Of a DNA stretch of 48,605 bases, positions 17,530 through 25,572 are shown one piece after another. The notes beneath the pieces were generated by a model. That model was not told the origin of the DNA and did not search any database. It saw nothing but the letters and a program-made list of their open reading frames with translations. The DNA comes from Dehalococcoidia bacterium UBA2160 (GTDB lineage Bacteria; Chloroflexota; Dehalococcoidia; Lucifugimonadales; UBA1123), in contig DCWO01000010.1 in assembly GCA_002328865.1 (NCBI GenBank), positions 13,623 to 62,227 on the forward strand, written 5' to 3'. Each line of letters begins with the position of its first letter. Within the stretch, counting starts at the first letter, position 1. Position numbers and translations under genes: made by a program.

Positions 17530-17727
17530 ATGGCGCAAGACAAGCGTCGCTACTTGGTAGATGAGGATGGTCGTAAGGAATCAGTCGCGCTTTCGGTAGA
17601 GGACTACGAGGAATTAATGGAAGACATCAAAGACCTAGCCCTCATAGCCGAGCGAAAGGACGAACCCACCGAACCGTTAGATGAACTGGAGAAACGCTTG
17701 GAAGCAAAGTGGCGCGGTACCGAATGA
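17530..17727 (+). CDS. RelB/Phd-type antitoxin
   Basis: A 65-aa acidic protein in two parts: an N-terminal YLVDEDGRKESVALSVEDYEEL, which is the typical beta-hairpin-helix entry of RelB/Phd-like antitoxins, and a charged C-terminal tail (ERKDEPTEPLDELEKRL) that in relatives wraps the RelE toxin. It would repress its own promoter and neutralise the toxin encoded next. GGAG stands 9 nt before the ATG. Its 3' end overlaps the toxin frame by 19 nt, the normal arrangement. The toxin gene is frameshifted, so this may now be a solitary antitoxin. Confidence 0.82.
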   Translation: MAQDKRRYLVDEDGRKESVALSVEDYEELMEDIKDLALIAERKDEPTEPLDELEKRLEAKWRGTE

Positions 17728-17968
17728 ACATCATTTGTTCTGCCGCGAAAGAGCTGGAGGACCTCGATCCAACAACTGGTTGAGAGTTTTGGCTGCCATC
17801 CAATCCCTCAGAGATGGACCACGACCGCGACAGAGCAGGAAGCTCGTTGGCAGCGAGAGCGCCTACCGCATCCGAGTAGCTTCGTATCGGGTGCTCTACC
17901 TGGTGGATGACGCAAGGCGTCTGGTGACTGTAACCGCTGTCGGTCATCGGCGTGACGTGTACAGGTGA
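17709..17968 (+). pseudogene. RelE/ParE-type mRNA interferase toxin, frameshifted
   Basis: From the GTG at 17709 the frame reads MARYRMNIICSAAKELEDLD, the usual RelE opening, and then hits TGA at 17781-17783. Homology resumes one frame back as LRVLAAIQSLRDGPRPRQSRKL and continues YRIRVASYRVLYLVDD to VGHRRDVYR at 17968, the standard RelE C-terminus with its basic catalytic residues. A single-base deletion near 17771-17783 explains it. Either the toxin has been inactivated, or this is a sequencing or assembly error. Re-joined length would be about 86 aa, normal for the family. Confidence 0.8.
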
Positions 17969-18072
17969 ATGCCCGTAACAGTAGGGACTTTTCCCCCTGG
18001 GCGTGTACGTGGCCGTAACGGCGCAGATGCGACCCGATTGGTCACATGCTATCTCCTGGGAGAGGAGAGGAC

Positions 18073-18315
18073 ATGACAGATGAAACAAAACTCCTAGACG
18101 TAGTCGTCGTGGTGACCGACGTCCCCGAACACAAGCTCCACAGGGGAGAAATCGGCGCTGTCGTCGAATGCCACGGCAACGACACGTTCGAGGTGGAATT
18201 CGTATCCCAGGACGGCCGCACTTACGCACTGCTGACGTTGGCGGGCGACCTGCTCATCCCGCTGCGCGTGAAACCAACACACGACGCAACGGACGTCGTG
18301 CCGGCTATGACCTGA
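18073..18315 (+). CDS. DUF4926 domain protein
   Basis: An 80-aa acidic protein with the DUF4926 pattern: LLDVVVVVTDVPEHKLHRGEIGAVVE, FEVEFVSQDGRTYALLTL and LLIPLR. Relatives are small, often found in toxin-antitoxin-like or mobile neighbourhoods; the fold is probably a small beta barrel. Start at 18073, with AGGAGAGG 2-9 nt upstream. An upstream in-frame ATG at 18046 lacks a ribosome site. It is 11 nt before the DUF2283 gene, so the two are co-transcribed. Confidence 0.75.
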   Translation: MTDETKLLDVVVVVTDVPEHKLHRGEIGAVVECHGNDTFEVEFVSQDGRTYALLTLAGDLLIPLRVKPTHDATDVVPAMT

Positions 18316-18326
18316 GATCGGACCCA

Positions 18327-18548
18327 ATGATGGACGTAAAGGAATACCTGAAGCTGGCGCCCTTCGTCCGAGACACGCCCCACGGTTATCGGTGGTCTTC
18401 CTACGACGAGGAAGCCGACACCCTCTACATCAACTTCAAGAAGCCGGCCACGGCCACAGACAGCGAGATCACCGATGACGACGTGATCATCCGCTACGAG
18501 GGCGACGAGGTGATCGGCATCACCGTCCTCCACGCCAGCAAGCGGTAG
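18327..18548 (+). CDS. DUF2283 family protein
   Basis: A 73-aa protein with the DUF2283 signature: WSSYDEEADTLYINF followed by a D-rich turn (SEITDDDVIIRYEGDEVIGITVLHAS). Function of the family is unknown; members often sit near toxin-antitoxin genes. Start may be either of two adjacent ATGs (18327 or 18330). It follows DUF4926 in the same operon. Its C-terminal half has a decayed duplicate at 17199-17301. Confidence 0.8.
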   Translation: MMDVKEYLKLAPFVRDTPHGYRWSSYDEEADTLYINFKKPATATDSEITDDDVIIRYEGDEVIGITVLHASKR

Positions 18549-18590
18549 CCGAGGGCGATCTGTCGTCGACTTCCATCGTTTCCAAAACCT

Positions 18591-18699
18591 CACCATCTCG
18601 TCCGTCGGCGCCGGGACATCACTGCGCCTAGCCGTCACGAACCCCGAGATGCTGCACATTTACACCGACGACGACGCGGCCCCGCCGCCGGTCGCGTAG
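18591..18699 (+). pseudogene. bicupin C-terminal remnant
   Basis: Translation LTISSVGAGTSLRLAVTNPE then MLHIYTDDDAAPPPVA, stop, is almost identical to the last 35 residues of the bicupin (16364-17152), including the stop position. No cupin sequence lies upstream of it; DUF2283 ends 42 nt before. Third-position changes (for example the Leu and Gly codons) show it has diverged under codon-level drift since duplication. Confidence 0.8.
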
Positions 18700-18822
18700 C
18701 GGAACGCGCCCCGAACTGGAACAACGGCTTGACCCTGAAGGGCCAGAGCACCATTGGATCTGGTGGGCTCGGCCTTCAGGCCGACCCTGCCCTCCCATAC
18801 CGCACGAACAGCAGCCCGCCCG

Positions 18823-20127
18823 CTACGACCCGCCGGCGGCTCGGTTCGCCCTGCGCACGCCGCCCATGTCGGCGCCTTCGAGCGGCACTGTGCCGATAAC
18901 GTTGTCTCTTTCCAGCGAGTCCAGGCGCTCTCGCGTGATCCCCAACACTTCGCCCAACACATATTCGTTGTGCTGGCCGAGTCCGGGAGCCGGTTCGTGC
19001 CTCGATTCGGACTCCGAGTGCAGCTTCCAGATCGGACCGCTCATCGGATGAGTCCCCGCGTCCGGGTGTTGGATCGTGTCGAAGTAACGGCGCTCCTGAA
19101 GGTGTGGATCATCAAATGTGGCGGCGCAACAATCCAGAACCGGACCGGCCGGGATGCCCCGCGCCTGCAACAACTCTGTCACACGCTGGTAGTTGTGTTG
19201 GGACGTCCATCGACTGAGCACGTCGTCGATCTCGTCATGATGCTGGAGCCTGTTTTCAAGCGTAGCGAACCTGTGGTCGCCAGCTAGGCCAGGGTCGCCG
19301 ATCACTTCGCAGAGGGCGCTCCATTCGGAATCGGTTCGAACAGCGATAGTCACCCAGGCGTCCTCGCCCTCGCAGGGGTAGGCGCCGTGGGGCGCCATGG
19401 CCGGGTGTCGGTTGCCGCGCCTCTCCCGCGTCTTGCCGGTCAACTCGTACTCGAGAAACACCTCGCCCAGGTGCGGAATGAACGCCTCTGACTGCGATAT
19501 GTCGATGAACTGGCTCTTGCCGGACCGAGCGCGTTGGTGGATCGCGGTGCAGATGGCGAAAGCCGCGGTGACCCCGCCCACGGCGTCCGGATGGTGCACC
19601 GGAGACAGACGCGACAGGTCCAGGTCGGGGTAGCCTCGGAGCGCTGAGTGGCCGGAGATCGCGTCAATGGACATACCCATGCTACGGATGCTCTTGTACG
19701 GGCCCGTGTTGCCATAACCGGGCATGAACGCGACGACCACGTCAGGTCTGGCGTGTCGGAGCGCGTCGAAGCCCAGACCGAACTTCTCCATGACTCCGAA
19801 CGAGTAGTTGCTGACGACGACGTCGCTCCCGGCGACCAGATCCAGGAACACGTCCACGCCCTCGGGACGGGTCAGATCCAGGGTTACGGCCATCTTGTTG
19901 CGGTTGATCGCGTTGAAGTTCGCGACGCGATTCCACGGACGTTCGCCGGGCTCGCCATCCGGATATCCCGGCGAACCCGGACGCGGACGGATCGGCCCTC
20001 GCGAGATCCGCTGCACCGATTCTACCTTCACGATCTCGGCGCCCATGTCTCCCAGCAACGTTCCGCAATACGGCCCGGCCCAGATCTCGGCGACCTCCAG
20101 CACCCTGATACCGGTGAGAGGCCTCAT
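18823..20127 (-). CDS. family III CoA-transferase (CaiB/BaiF type), second of pair
   Basis: A 434-aa enzyme moving CoA between carboxylic acids through an aspartyl-CoA intermediate. N-terminal GIRVLEVAEIWAGPYCGTLLGDMGAEIVKVE is the CoA-binding Rossmann part; MPGYGNTGPYK is the conserved glycine loop; Asp181 (HHPDAVGG) fits the catalytic Asp position of formyl-CoA transferase. Its ATG overlaps the stop of the upstream paralogue by 4 nt (ATGA at 20124-20127), so the two are translationally coupled and may form a heterodimer, as several such pairs do. Substrate unknown. Confidence 0.9.
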   Translation of the reverse strand: MRPLTGIRVLEVAEIWAGPYCGTLLGDMGAEIVKVESVQRISRGPIRPRPGSPGYPDGEPGERPWNRVANFNAINRNKMAVTLDLTRPEGVDVFLDLVAGSDVVVSNYSFGVMEKFGLGFDALRHARPDVVVAFMPGYGNTGPYKSIRSMGMSIDAISGHSALRGYPDLDLSRLSPVHHPDAVGGVTAAFAICTAIHQRARSGKSQFIDISQSEAFIPHLGEVFLEYELTGKTRERRGNRHPAMAPHGAYPCEGEDAWVTIAVRTDSEWSALCEVIGDPGLAGDHRFATLENRLQHHDEIDDVLSRWTSQHNYQRVTELLQARGIPAGPVLDCCAATFDDPHLQERRYFDTIQHPDAGTHPMSGPIWKLHSESESRHEPAPGLGQHNEYVLGEVLGITRERLDSLERDNVIGTVPLEGADMGGVRRANRAAGGS

Positions 20128-21356
20128 ATCACGCCTCGGTTTCTCAGGTCGGCGATCTCCGAGCCGTTCATCCCAAGCACATCCGACAACACGGCTCTTG
20201 TGTGGTGTCCCAATCCCGGCGCCACAACGGCATCGATTTCCTGTGCGTCTGACAGCTTGAATGGCTGGCCCGGATACGTCAGAGTCCCGTAATCGGGATG
20301 GGCGACCTGGCGGAAGAAACGCCTATCAATGAAATGCTCGTCCGCCATGATCTCGGGCGGCGTGAGGACAGGTCCGCCGGGGATGCCCTCTTCATTGGCG
20401 GCTTGAAACACCTCGGCTCGAGTGTGGCGGTCCAGCCATTCTTGGAAAACGGCCTCTAACTCGACTCGGTTTTTGACCCGGTCCTCAGGAGCGATGAACC
20501 GCGTGTCTTGCGTCAATTCGGGCCTGCCGATCATTCGCGCGATGTTGGGCCACATCCGCGGTCCGAGCGGGAGGAAGCTCATGTGGCCGTCCTTGCACCG
20601 GAAGGTGCCCACCGCGTACGGCTCACGCCCGCCGGCCGCGGATGTGCGTGGTTCTTGACGCGGGTCCAGCTCGCCATTGTAGGCGAAAGGCGCCCGCCGA
20701 CCGATCTGGTGCGGGTGGCCAGCCATGCACTCCATGATCGAAACATCGATCCAATCCCCATGCCCGGTCATCAGCGCCCCCACGCAGGCCGCCACCGTTA
20801 CGGCGGCGGCGGCGGTCCCCGCGAAATAACCCGCGATCTCGCCGCCGTACATCAGCGGGTGTCGCTCGGGGATGCCTTCTCGAGCCATGCCGCCGCCCAT
20901 CGCGAACACGGTTAACTCGGTGTACTGGTAGTCGCGATAAGGCCCGGTTTGCCCGAACGGAGTGACTGACGTCATGACGAGACCGGGCGTCAGGTCGCGC
21001 AGATCCTGGTAGCCGATCCCCAGCGAAGCCATGTGTCCGGGTCGCAAGCTCTCGACGACGACGTTGCACTTCGCGGCGAGATCGCGAAACGTAGCCTGCC
21101 CGGGTTCGGACTCAAGGTCCAGGGCAACGCTCTTCTTGTCCGAGTTAAGGTGTAGGAAAAACGCCGCGTCCTCGGCTGAGGTCGGACTGGCCGCCCTCTG
21201 TCCGGCCCACTGACGTTCCGACATCGAGTCGAAGTCGGGCTTCTCGATTTTGACGACCTCGGCCCCGTACTCGGCGAGGAGCTTTGCACAGAACGGACCG
21301 GCGACCCCGTCCGCCACCTCGAGCACGCGTACGCCTTCCAGAATTGCTGCGGACAC
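20124..21356 (-). CDS. family III CoA-transferase (CaiB/BaiF type), first of pair
   Basis: A 410-aa family III CoA-transferase. LEGVRVLEVADGVAGPFCAKLLAEYGAEVVKIE is the N-terminal CoA-binding region and TPFGQTGPY the glycine loop. At the place of the catalytic Asp the sequence reads YGGEIAGYF, a Glu (Glu173), so activity may depend on the partner subunit encoded by the overlapping next gene. Start is GTG at 21356, with GGAGG about 7 nt upstream; a longer frame to 21470 adds basic residues with no similarity. Divergent from xdhC-type gene. Confidence 0.85.
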   Translation of the reverse strand: MSAAILEGVRVLEVADGVAGPFCAKLLAEYGAEVVKIEKPDFDSMSERQWAGQRAASPTSAEDAAFFLHLNSDKKSVALDLESEPGQATFRDLAAKCNVVVESLRPGHMASLGIGYQDLRDLTPGLVMTSVTPFGQTGPYRDYQYTELTVFAMGGGMAREGIPERHPLMYGGEIAGYFAGTAAAAVTVAACVGALMTGHGDWIDVSIMECMAGHPHQIGRRAPFAYNGELDPRQEPRTSAAGGREPYAVGTFRCKDGHMSFLPLGPRMWPNIARMIGRPELTQDTRFIAPEDRVKNRVELEAVFQEWLDRHTRAEVFQAANEEGIPGGPVLTPPEIMADEHFIDRRFFRQVAHPDYGTLTYPGQPFKLSDAQEIDAVVAPGLGHHTRAVLSDVLGMNGSEIADLRNRGVI

Positions 21357-21534
21357 CCATCGACCTCCTCCGCCCGAGTGGCGGCAACGCCAATTCTCCA
21401 CGCGGCGGCTACGCCTGTCAACATCGCGCATGCGTCGGCATTGCCCTGTTCGTTGCCGAGGTGAACCCAAGTTGATAAGCTATAGTAGCCGCCAGGGGAC
21501 GGCCCAGAAACGACCAGCGAGACGGGGAACCGAG

Positions 21535-22677
21535 ATGCAAGACGTATTCCGCGAGGCGGTCAGCCTTCTGGAAAAGGACGATCAACTGGTCGTCGCGACC
21601 GTGATCCGAACCAAAGGATCCACACCTCAAAAGCCGGGCGCGAAGCTGCTTGTGCGCAAAGACGGCACTGGCGTCGGCACGTTGGGCGGAGGTTGCGTCG
21701 AAGGCGACATCTGGTTCGAGGCCACACAGCTCATGAAGCGCGGCGGTAGCGCCCTGTACCGCGAATATGAGCTCAACGAAGACCTGGCAGCCGAAGACGG
21801 ACTGGTTTGCGGCGGAACCATGTTCTTCCTGATTGACCCGATCTACAGTCCGGACGAGTATCTGCCCTATGCGCGTGAGATCGAAGCCGCGTACCAGGGG
21901 AAGGGACCGGTTGCCGTCGCGACCCTCATCAAACCGGCCGCCGGAAGCAACGCTGCACTAGGCTCGAAGCTGTTCGTCCGCGGAGACGGCTCGACGGAGG
22001 GCGCCCTCCACGACGCCGGCCTGGACGAGGATGCGGGAGAGCTAGCGCAGGGGTTGATGATCCACGGCAAGAGCGAGTACGTCGTCGCGGACAATGGCGC
22101 CGAGTACTTCGTGGAAGCCTTCACGACGCCCCCTCAGCTCGTGATCTGCGGCGGAGGACACGTGTCGAAGGCCATCGCGGCCCACGCCTCCAGCCTCGGG
22201 TTCCGGCTCTTCATCACGGACGACCGCGAAGAGTTCGCCAACCGGCAGCGGTTCCCCGATGCCAACATGGTCGTCGCCAAAGCGCCGGAGGAGGCGCTGC
22301 AGGACCTGCCGATCAACCCCAACACGTTCATCATCGTCGTCACCCGCGGGCATCGGTTCGATGCCGTTGCACTGGCAGCCGCGGCCGCCACCGAGGCGCG
22401 ATACGTAGGCCTCATGGGCAGCAAGCGCAAGACCATCCTCATCTACGAGGACCTGGTGCGCATGGGCGTGCCAGTGGACCGCATCCGCGAGGTCCGCTCG
22501 CCCATCGGCCTGGACATCAAAGCTCGCACACCCGAAGAGATCGCCATCTCCATCATCGCGGAGGTCCTCCTGTTCAGACTGGGCGGTACGGGATTGCCGA
22601 TGAAGCTGGAACAGCGTCAGATCGACCGGATCGTGGCGAAGGTCGAGGCCGAGAAAGCCCTCGCGGTGGCCGACTAG
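21535..22677 (+). CDS. XdhC/CoxI family protein (molybdoenzyme maturation)
   Basis: A 380-aa cytosolic protein with both XdhC domains: N-terminal XdhC_CoxI (RTKGSTPQKPGAKLLV, GTLGGGCVEG at 48-57, CGGTM) and C-terminal Rossmann-like domain (LVICGGGHVSKAIAAHASSLG at 203-222, then VTRGHRFD and YVGLMGSKRK). Such proteins bind molybdenum cofactor and help sulfurate and insert it into xanthine dehydrogenase or CO dehydrogenase-type enzymes. MocA-type cytidylyltransferase follows after 17 nt. No molybdoenzyme subunit is in the window. Start at 21535; a longer in-frame extension runs into the divergent gene's leader. Confidence 0.9.
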   Translation: MQDVFREAVSLLEKDDQLVVATVIRTKGSTPQKPGAKLLVRKDGTGVGTLGGGCVEGDIWFEATQLMKRGGSALYREYELNEDLAAEDGLVCGGTMFFLIDPIYSPDEYLPYAREIEAAYQGKGPVAVATLIKPAAGSNAALGSKLFVRGDGSTEGALHDAGLDEDAGELAQGLMIHGKSEYVVADNGAEYFVEAFTTPPQLVICGGGHVSKAIAAHASSLGFRLFITDDREEFANRQRFPDANMVVAKAPEEALQDLPINPNTFIIVVTRGHRFDAVALAAAAATEARYVGLMGSKRKTILIYEDLVRMGVPVDRIREVRSPIGLDIKARTPEEIAISIIAEVLLFRLGGTGLPMKLEQRQIDRIVAKVEAEKALAVAD

Positions 22678-22694
22678 CGGAAGGTCGTCGCAGA

Positions 22695-23303
22695 GTGTCA
22701 ACTCCGGAACTGTTTGTCTCAGCCATCCTCACGTCCGCAGGCGAGTCCACGCGCATGGGCAGCCCCAAACCTCTGCTCGCCTGGCGCGACACGACGCTGA
22801 TCGAATACCAGATCGGATGCCTTCTCGAGGGTGGCGCCTCCGAGGTGATCGTGGTGCTCGGCCATCGAGCCGGCGACATCGTCCAACACGTCAAAGGCGA
22901 CAACGTCGGATGCGTCGTCAACCCGCGATATCGCGAGGGGAGGTCAACGTCCGTCGTCGTTGGCATCGAAGCCGTGTCGTCTTCGAGTCAGGCCGTCATG
23001 CTGCTCGCTATCGACCAGCCCCGAACGCCCGAGATCGTGTCACAGATCGTCGAAGCACACGTGTCCAGCGACGCCGTGATCACGTCGCCCCGATACGTGG
23101 GCCACGGCGGCCATCCGCTGATTTTTTCGGCGAGTCTCAAGCCCGAGCTGATGAGCATCTCAGAAGAGCGCCACGGCATCCGTGAAGTGTTCGAACGCCA
23201 CAGAGACGCCGTCCTCGAACTGCCGCTCGACGACCCAATGATCCGCCTGGACTTCAACACGCCGACCGAATACGAAGAGGCCAGACTCCGTTACGGAGCG
23301 TGA
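22695..23303 (+). CDS. MocA-like molybdenum cofactor nucleotidyltransferase
   Basis: A 202-aa NTP-transferase. The signature ILTSAGESTRMGSPKPLLAW (11-30) matches LxAGxSxRMGxxK, the nucleotide site of MobA/MocA proteins. LLAIDQPR is the metal-binding aspartate motif (usually DMP or DQP), and GHGGHPLIF is the typical substrate loop. MocA attaches CMP to molybdopterin for the xanthine dehydrogenase family, which fits the XdhC-type neighbour. Start is GTG. Its stop is 6 nt from the stop of the convergent ABM gene. Confidence 0.88.
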   Translation: MSTPELFVSAILTSAGESTRMGSPKPLLAWRDTTLIEYQIGCLLEGGASEVIVVLGHRAGDIVQHVKGDNVGCVVNPRYREGRSTSVVVGIEAVSSSSQAVMLLAIDQPRTPEIVSQIVEAHVSSDAVITSPRYVGHGGHPLIFSASLKPELMSISEERHGIREVFERHRDAVLELPLDDPMIRLDFNTPTEYEEARLRYGA

Positions 23304-23309
23304 ACGATC

Positions 23310-23603
23310 CTACGTCGCGATGAACTCGCCGTCGTGCCACTCAGGCTCGGCTTCCAGGTGGCCCATCAGACGTTGGAACCATGCATCTTGCTCCGGATCG
23401 TCGGCGTTGGCCTGATAGACCTCTTTGTTCTCGAAGATGCCGACCATGATCATGGCCTGCGGGTCTGAGTCCAGGTTGACCAGGTAACCGGACACGGCGC
23501 CCTGGATCTTGGGCCTACGCTCCGTGTTCCACTCCTGGATGAGCGTGTTAAGGTCGTCCCTGTGCCCAGGCTTCACCCTGAAATGCGCAACTGTTCCGTA
23601 CAT
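23310..23603 (-). CDS. small antibiotic-biosynthesis-monooxygenase-like (dimeric alpha/beta barrel) protein
   Basis: A 97-aa protein with a ferredoxin-like alpha/beta pattern: MYGTVAHFRVKPGHRDDLNTLI, GYLVNLDSDPQAMIMVGIFENKEVYQANADDPEQDAWF. It resembles the ABM/dimeric barrel superfamily, where members are small oxygenases or heme/quinone-handling proteins; function here is unknown. Start at 23603 has GGAGG 6 nt upstream. It is 86 nt below the ABC-F gene. Confidence 0.75.
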   Translation of the reverse strand: MYGTVAHFRVKPGHRDDLNTLIQEWNTERRPKIQGAVSGYLVNLDSDPQAMIMVGIFENKEVYQANADDPEQDAWFQRLMGHLEAEPEWHDGEFIAT

Positions 23604-23689
23604 CGTTTCCTCCCCCTCCCGTCGATCCGCGATTGTTTCGCTCAATCACAAGGGTACGGCTTCTTCGGGAGTGAACACAAACAATTGCG

Positions 23690-25567
23690 CTACCCGTTCC
23701 ACGCTTGCCAGGCGCGTTCCAGGCGCTGTTGAGCTGCCTGGTGCTTCTTGCCGAGTTCGGCGATCTTGTCGACGTCCTGGCTGGCCGAGGCCTCCGCTAG
23801 CTGTCGTTCGATGCGTGCGATGCGAGCTTCGAGCTTTTCGATGGCGGCGCCTTGATCGACGGTCGGTTTTGTTGGCGAGGCTGTTCGCTCCTGCTTGCGC
23901 GTTTCGCGAGCGCGTCGCTTTTGCCTGGCTTTCGCCCGCTTGGAGACTGGCGCGACGACGGTGGGTTGCTTGGACTTGACCCACTCCGGGAACGTGCCCG
24001 GGAACAACTGCGCGACACCGTCTTCGATGGACCATATTTGCTCGGCCATCAGCGAGATGAAGTGACGGTCGTGGGAGACGAACAGCAGGGCGCCCGAATA
24101 ACCGGACAGCGCCTCTTCCAGCGCTTCGCGGCTCGGGATGTCCAGATGCGTCGTCGGCTCGTCCAGCACCAGCACGTTGGGTTCGGTAATCAGGAGCCGA
24201 GCGAGGGCGAGTCTGGAGCGTTCGCCGCCGCTCAGGAACTCGACCCGTTTGAACACGTCGTCTCCGGTGAACAGGAAACGCGCGAGGTAGCTGCGCGCGT
24301 CGACGATCTGTAGGTTCCGGATGTCGATCAATGCGTCGAGGACCGTCTTCTCCTCGGGAAGTTCGTACGTGCCCTGCTCCAGATACCCAATGTCGACGTT
24401 GTGCCCCAACGCAATCGAGCCCGCGAGCGAGCGCTGTTCTCCCAGGATGGTTCGGAGAAGGGTCGTCTTACCGATGCCGTTGGCGCCCACGATTGCCGTC
24501 CGCGAACCGCGAACCAACTCGGCCTTCGGGACCGAAACCAGGTCGATTGTCTCGCCGTCCTCCACGAACCCCACTTTGAGTCCGCGAACGCCGAGCACCA
24601 CACCGCCTGTTCGGGATGCGTCGGCCGCGGAGATGCGGATCGACCGGTCGCGATCGGGGGCGTCGAGTCGCTCCATGCGGGCGAGTCTGGTTTGCCTCCC
24701 GCGCGCCTCTTTCGTGCGCTGCCCGGCCATGTATCGCTGGATGAACGACTCTTCCTTGGCGATGACCTCCTGCTGCCGGTCGAAATCCTTTTGCTGCCGG
24801 TCGACCTGGGCCCGTTTGAGGTCCCGATACTTGGAGTAGTTTCCGGGGAAGCGCTGCAGCCGTCCGTGATCCAACTCCCAGATTTCAGTCGCGACTCGGT
24901 CCAGGAAGTACCTGTCGTGGGACACCACCATGACGGAGTACTCGAATCCCGACAGAAAGCCCTCGAGCCAGTCCAGACCGCTAAAATCGAGATAGTTTGT
25001 GGGTTCGTCGAGCACGAGCAGGTCCGGGTCTGCAAGCAGAGCGCGGGCCAGAGCGGCCCTGGTCCGTTCGCCTCCGCTGGCCAACGAAGAGGGTGTTTCG
25101 AGAGTGTCTTCCGTCAGGCCAACGCCGGCCACCACTCGTTCCATCCGGTTCTGGTAGTCGTAGCCGCCCTCGGCCTCAAACTGCTCCAGCAGAGACGAAT
25201 ACCGGCGTTCGGCGCGACGCCGCAGGCTGGAATCGGACTGCTGCATCTCAGAAGCGCTGGTCGCGATTTGCTGTTCGAGCTCCAGCAGACCGTCGAAAGC
25301 GGTCATGATCTCGTCATGGAGGGTGCCGTCTCGAGCCGCATCGGGAATCTGGGAGACGTGGCCGATCCGCAGAGACTGCGGTCGGGTCACTCGGCCTCCG
25401 TCCGGATCGAGCTCGCCCGTGAGCACCCGCAGGAGCGATGTCTTGCCGCCGCCGTTTGGCCCGACGATGCCGATGCGCGCCTGCTCGTGCACGTCGAGAT
25501 CGATGCCCGAGAACACCTCGACCTCGCCGTAGAAGAGCCTTAGCTGGGACGCGGATAGAACAGGCAC
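23690..25567 (-). CDS. ABC-F subfamily ATPase
   Basis: A 625-aa soluble protein with two ABC domains and no membrane segment. Domain 1: Walker A GPNGGGKT (36-43), signature LASGGERTR, Walker B LLVLDEPTNYLD. Domain 2: Walker A GANGIGKT, signature FLSGGERSR, Walker B VLVLDEPTTHLD. The linker between them (about 230-300, DLKRAQVDRQQKDFDRQQEV) is charged and helical, as in ribosome-binding ABC-F proteins. The basic coiled-coil tail (KRAKARQKRRARETRKQ, then IEKLEARIARIERQLAEA) is the Uup-like C-terminal extension. A translation factor role is likely; antibiotic protection is possible but unproved. GTG start at 25567, 5 nt after the stop of the S9 peptidase gene, so the two form one transcript. Confidence 0.92.
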   Translation of the reverse strand: MPVLSASQLRLFYGEVEVFSGIDLDVHEQARIGIVGPNGGGKTSLLRVLTGELDPDGGRVTRPQSLRIGHVSQIPDAARDGTLHDEIMTAFDGLLELEQQIATSASEMQQSDSSLRRRAERRYSSLLEQFEAEGGYDYQNRMERVVAGVGLTEDTLETPSSLASGGERTRAALARALLADPDLLVLDEPTNYLDFSGLDWLEGFLSGFEYSVMVVSHDRYFLDRVATEIWELDHGRLQRFPGNYSKYRDLKRAQVDRQQKDFDRQQEVIAKEESFIQRYMAGQRTKEARGRQTRLARMERLDAPDRDRSIRISAADASRTGGVVLGVRGLKVGFVEDGETIDLVSVPKAELVRGSRTAIVGANGIGKTTLLRTILGEQRSLAGSIALGHNVDIGYLEQGTYELPEEKTVLDALIDIRNLQIVDARSYLARFLFTGDDVFKRVEFLSGGERSRLALARLLITEPNVLVLDEPTTHLDIPSREALEEALSGYSGALLFVSHDRHFISLMAEQIWSIEDGVAQLFPGTFPEWVKSKQPTVVAPVSKRAKARQKRRARETRKQERTASPTKPTVDQGAAIEKLEARIARIERQLAEASASQDVDKIAELGKKHQAAQQRLERAWQAWNG

Positions 25568-25572
25568 GAGGG

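Noticed and set aside
21250..21534. N-terminal extension of the XdhC-type protein
   Set aside because: Runs through the start and leader of the divergent CoA-transferase; the conserved protein starts at 21535.
24401..25543. 380-codon open frame opposite the ABC-F gene
   Set aside because: Reads as the reverse complement of two ABC domains.
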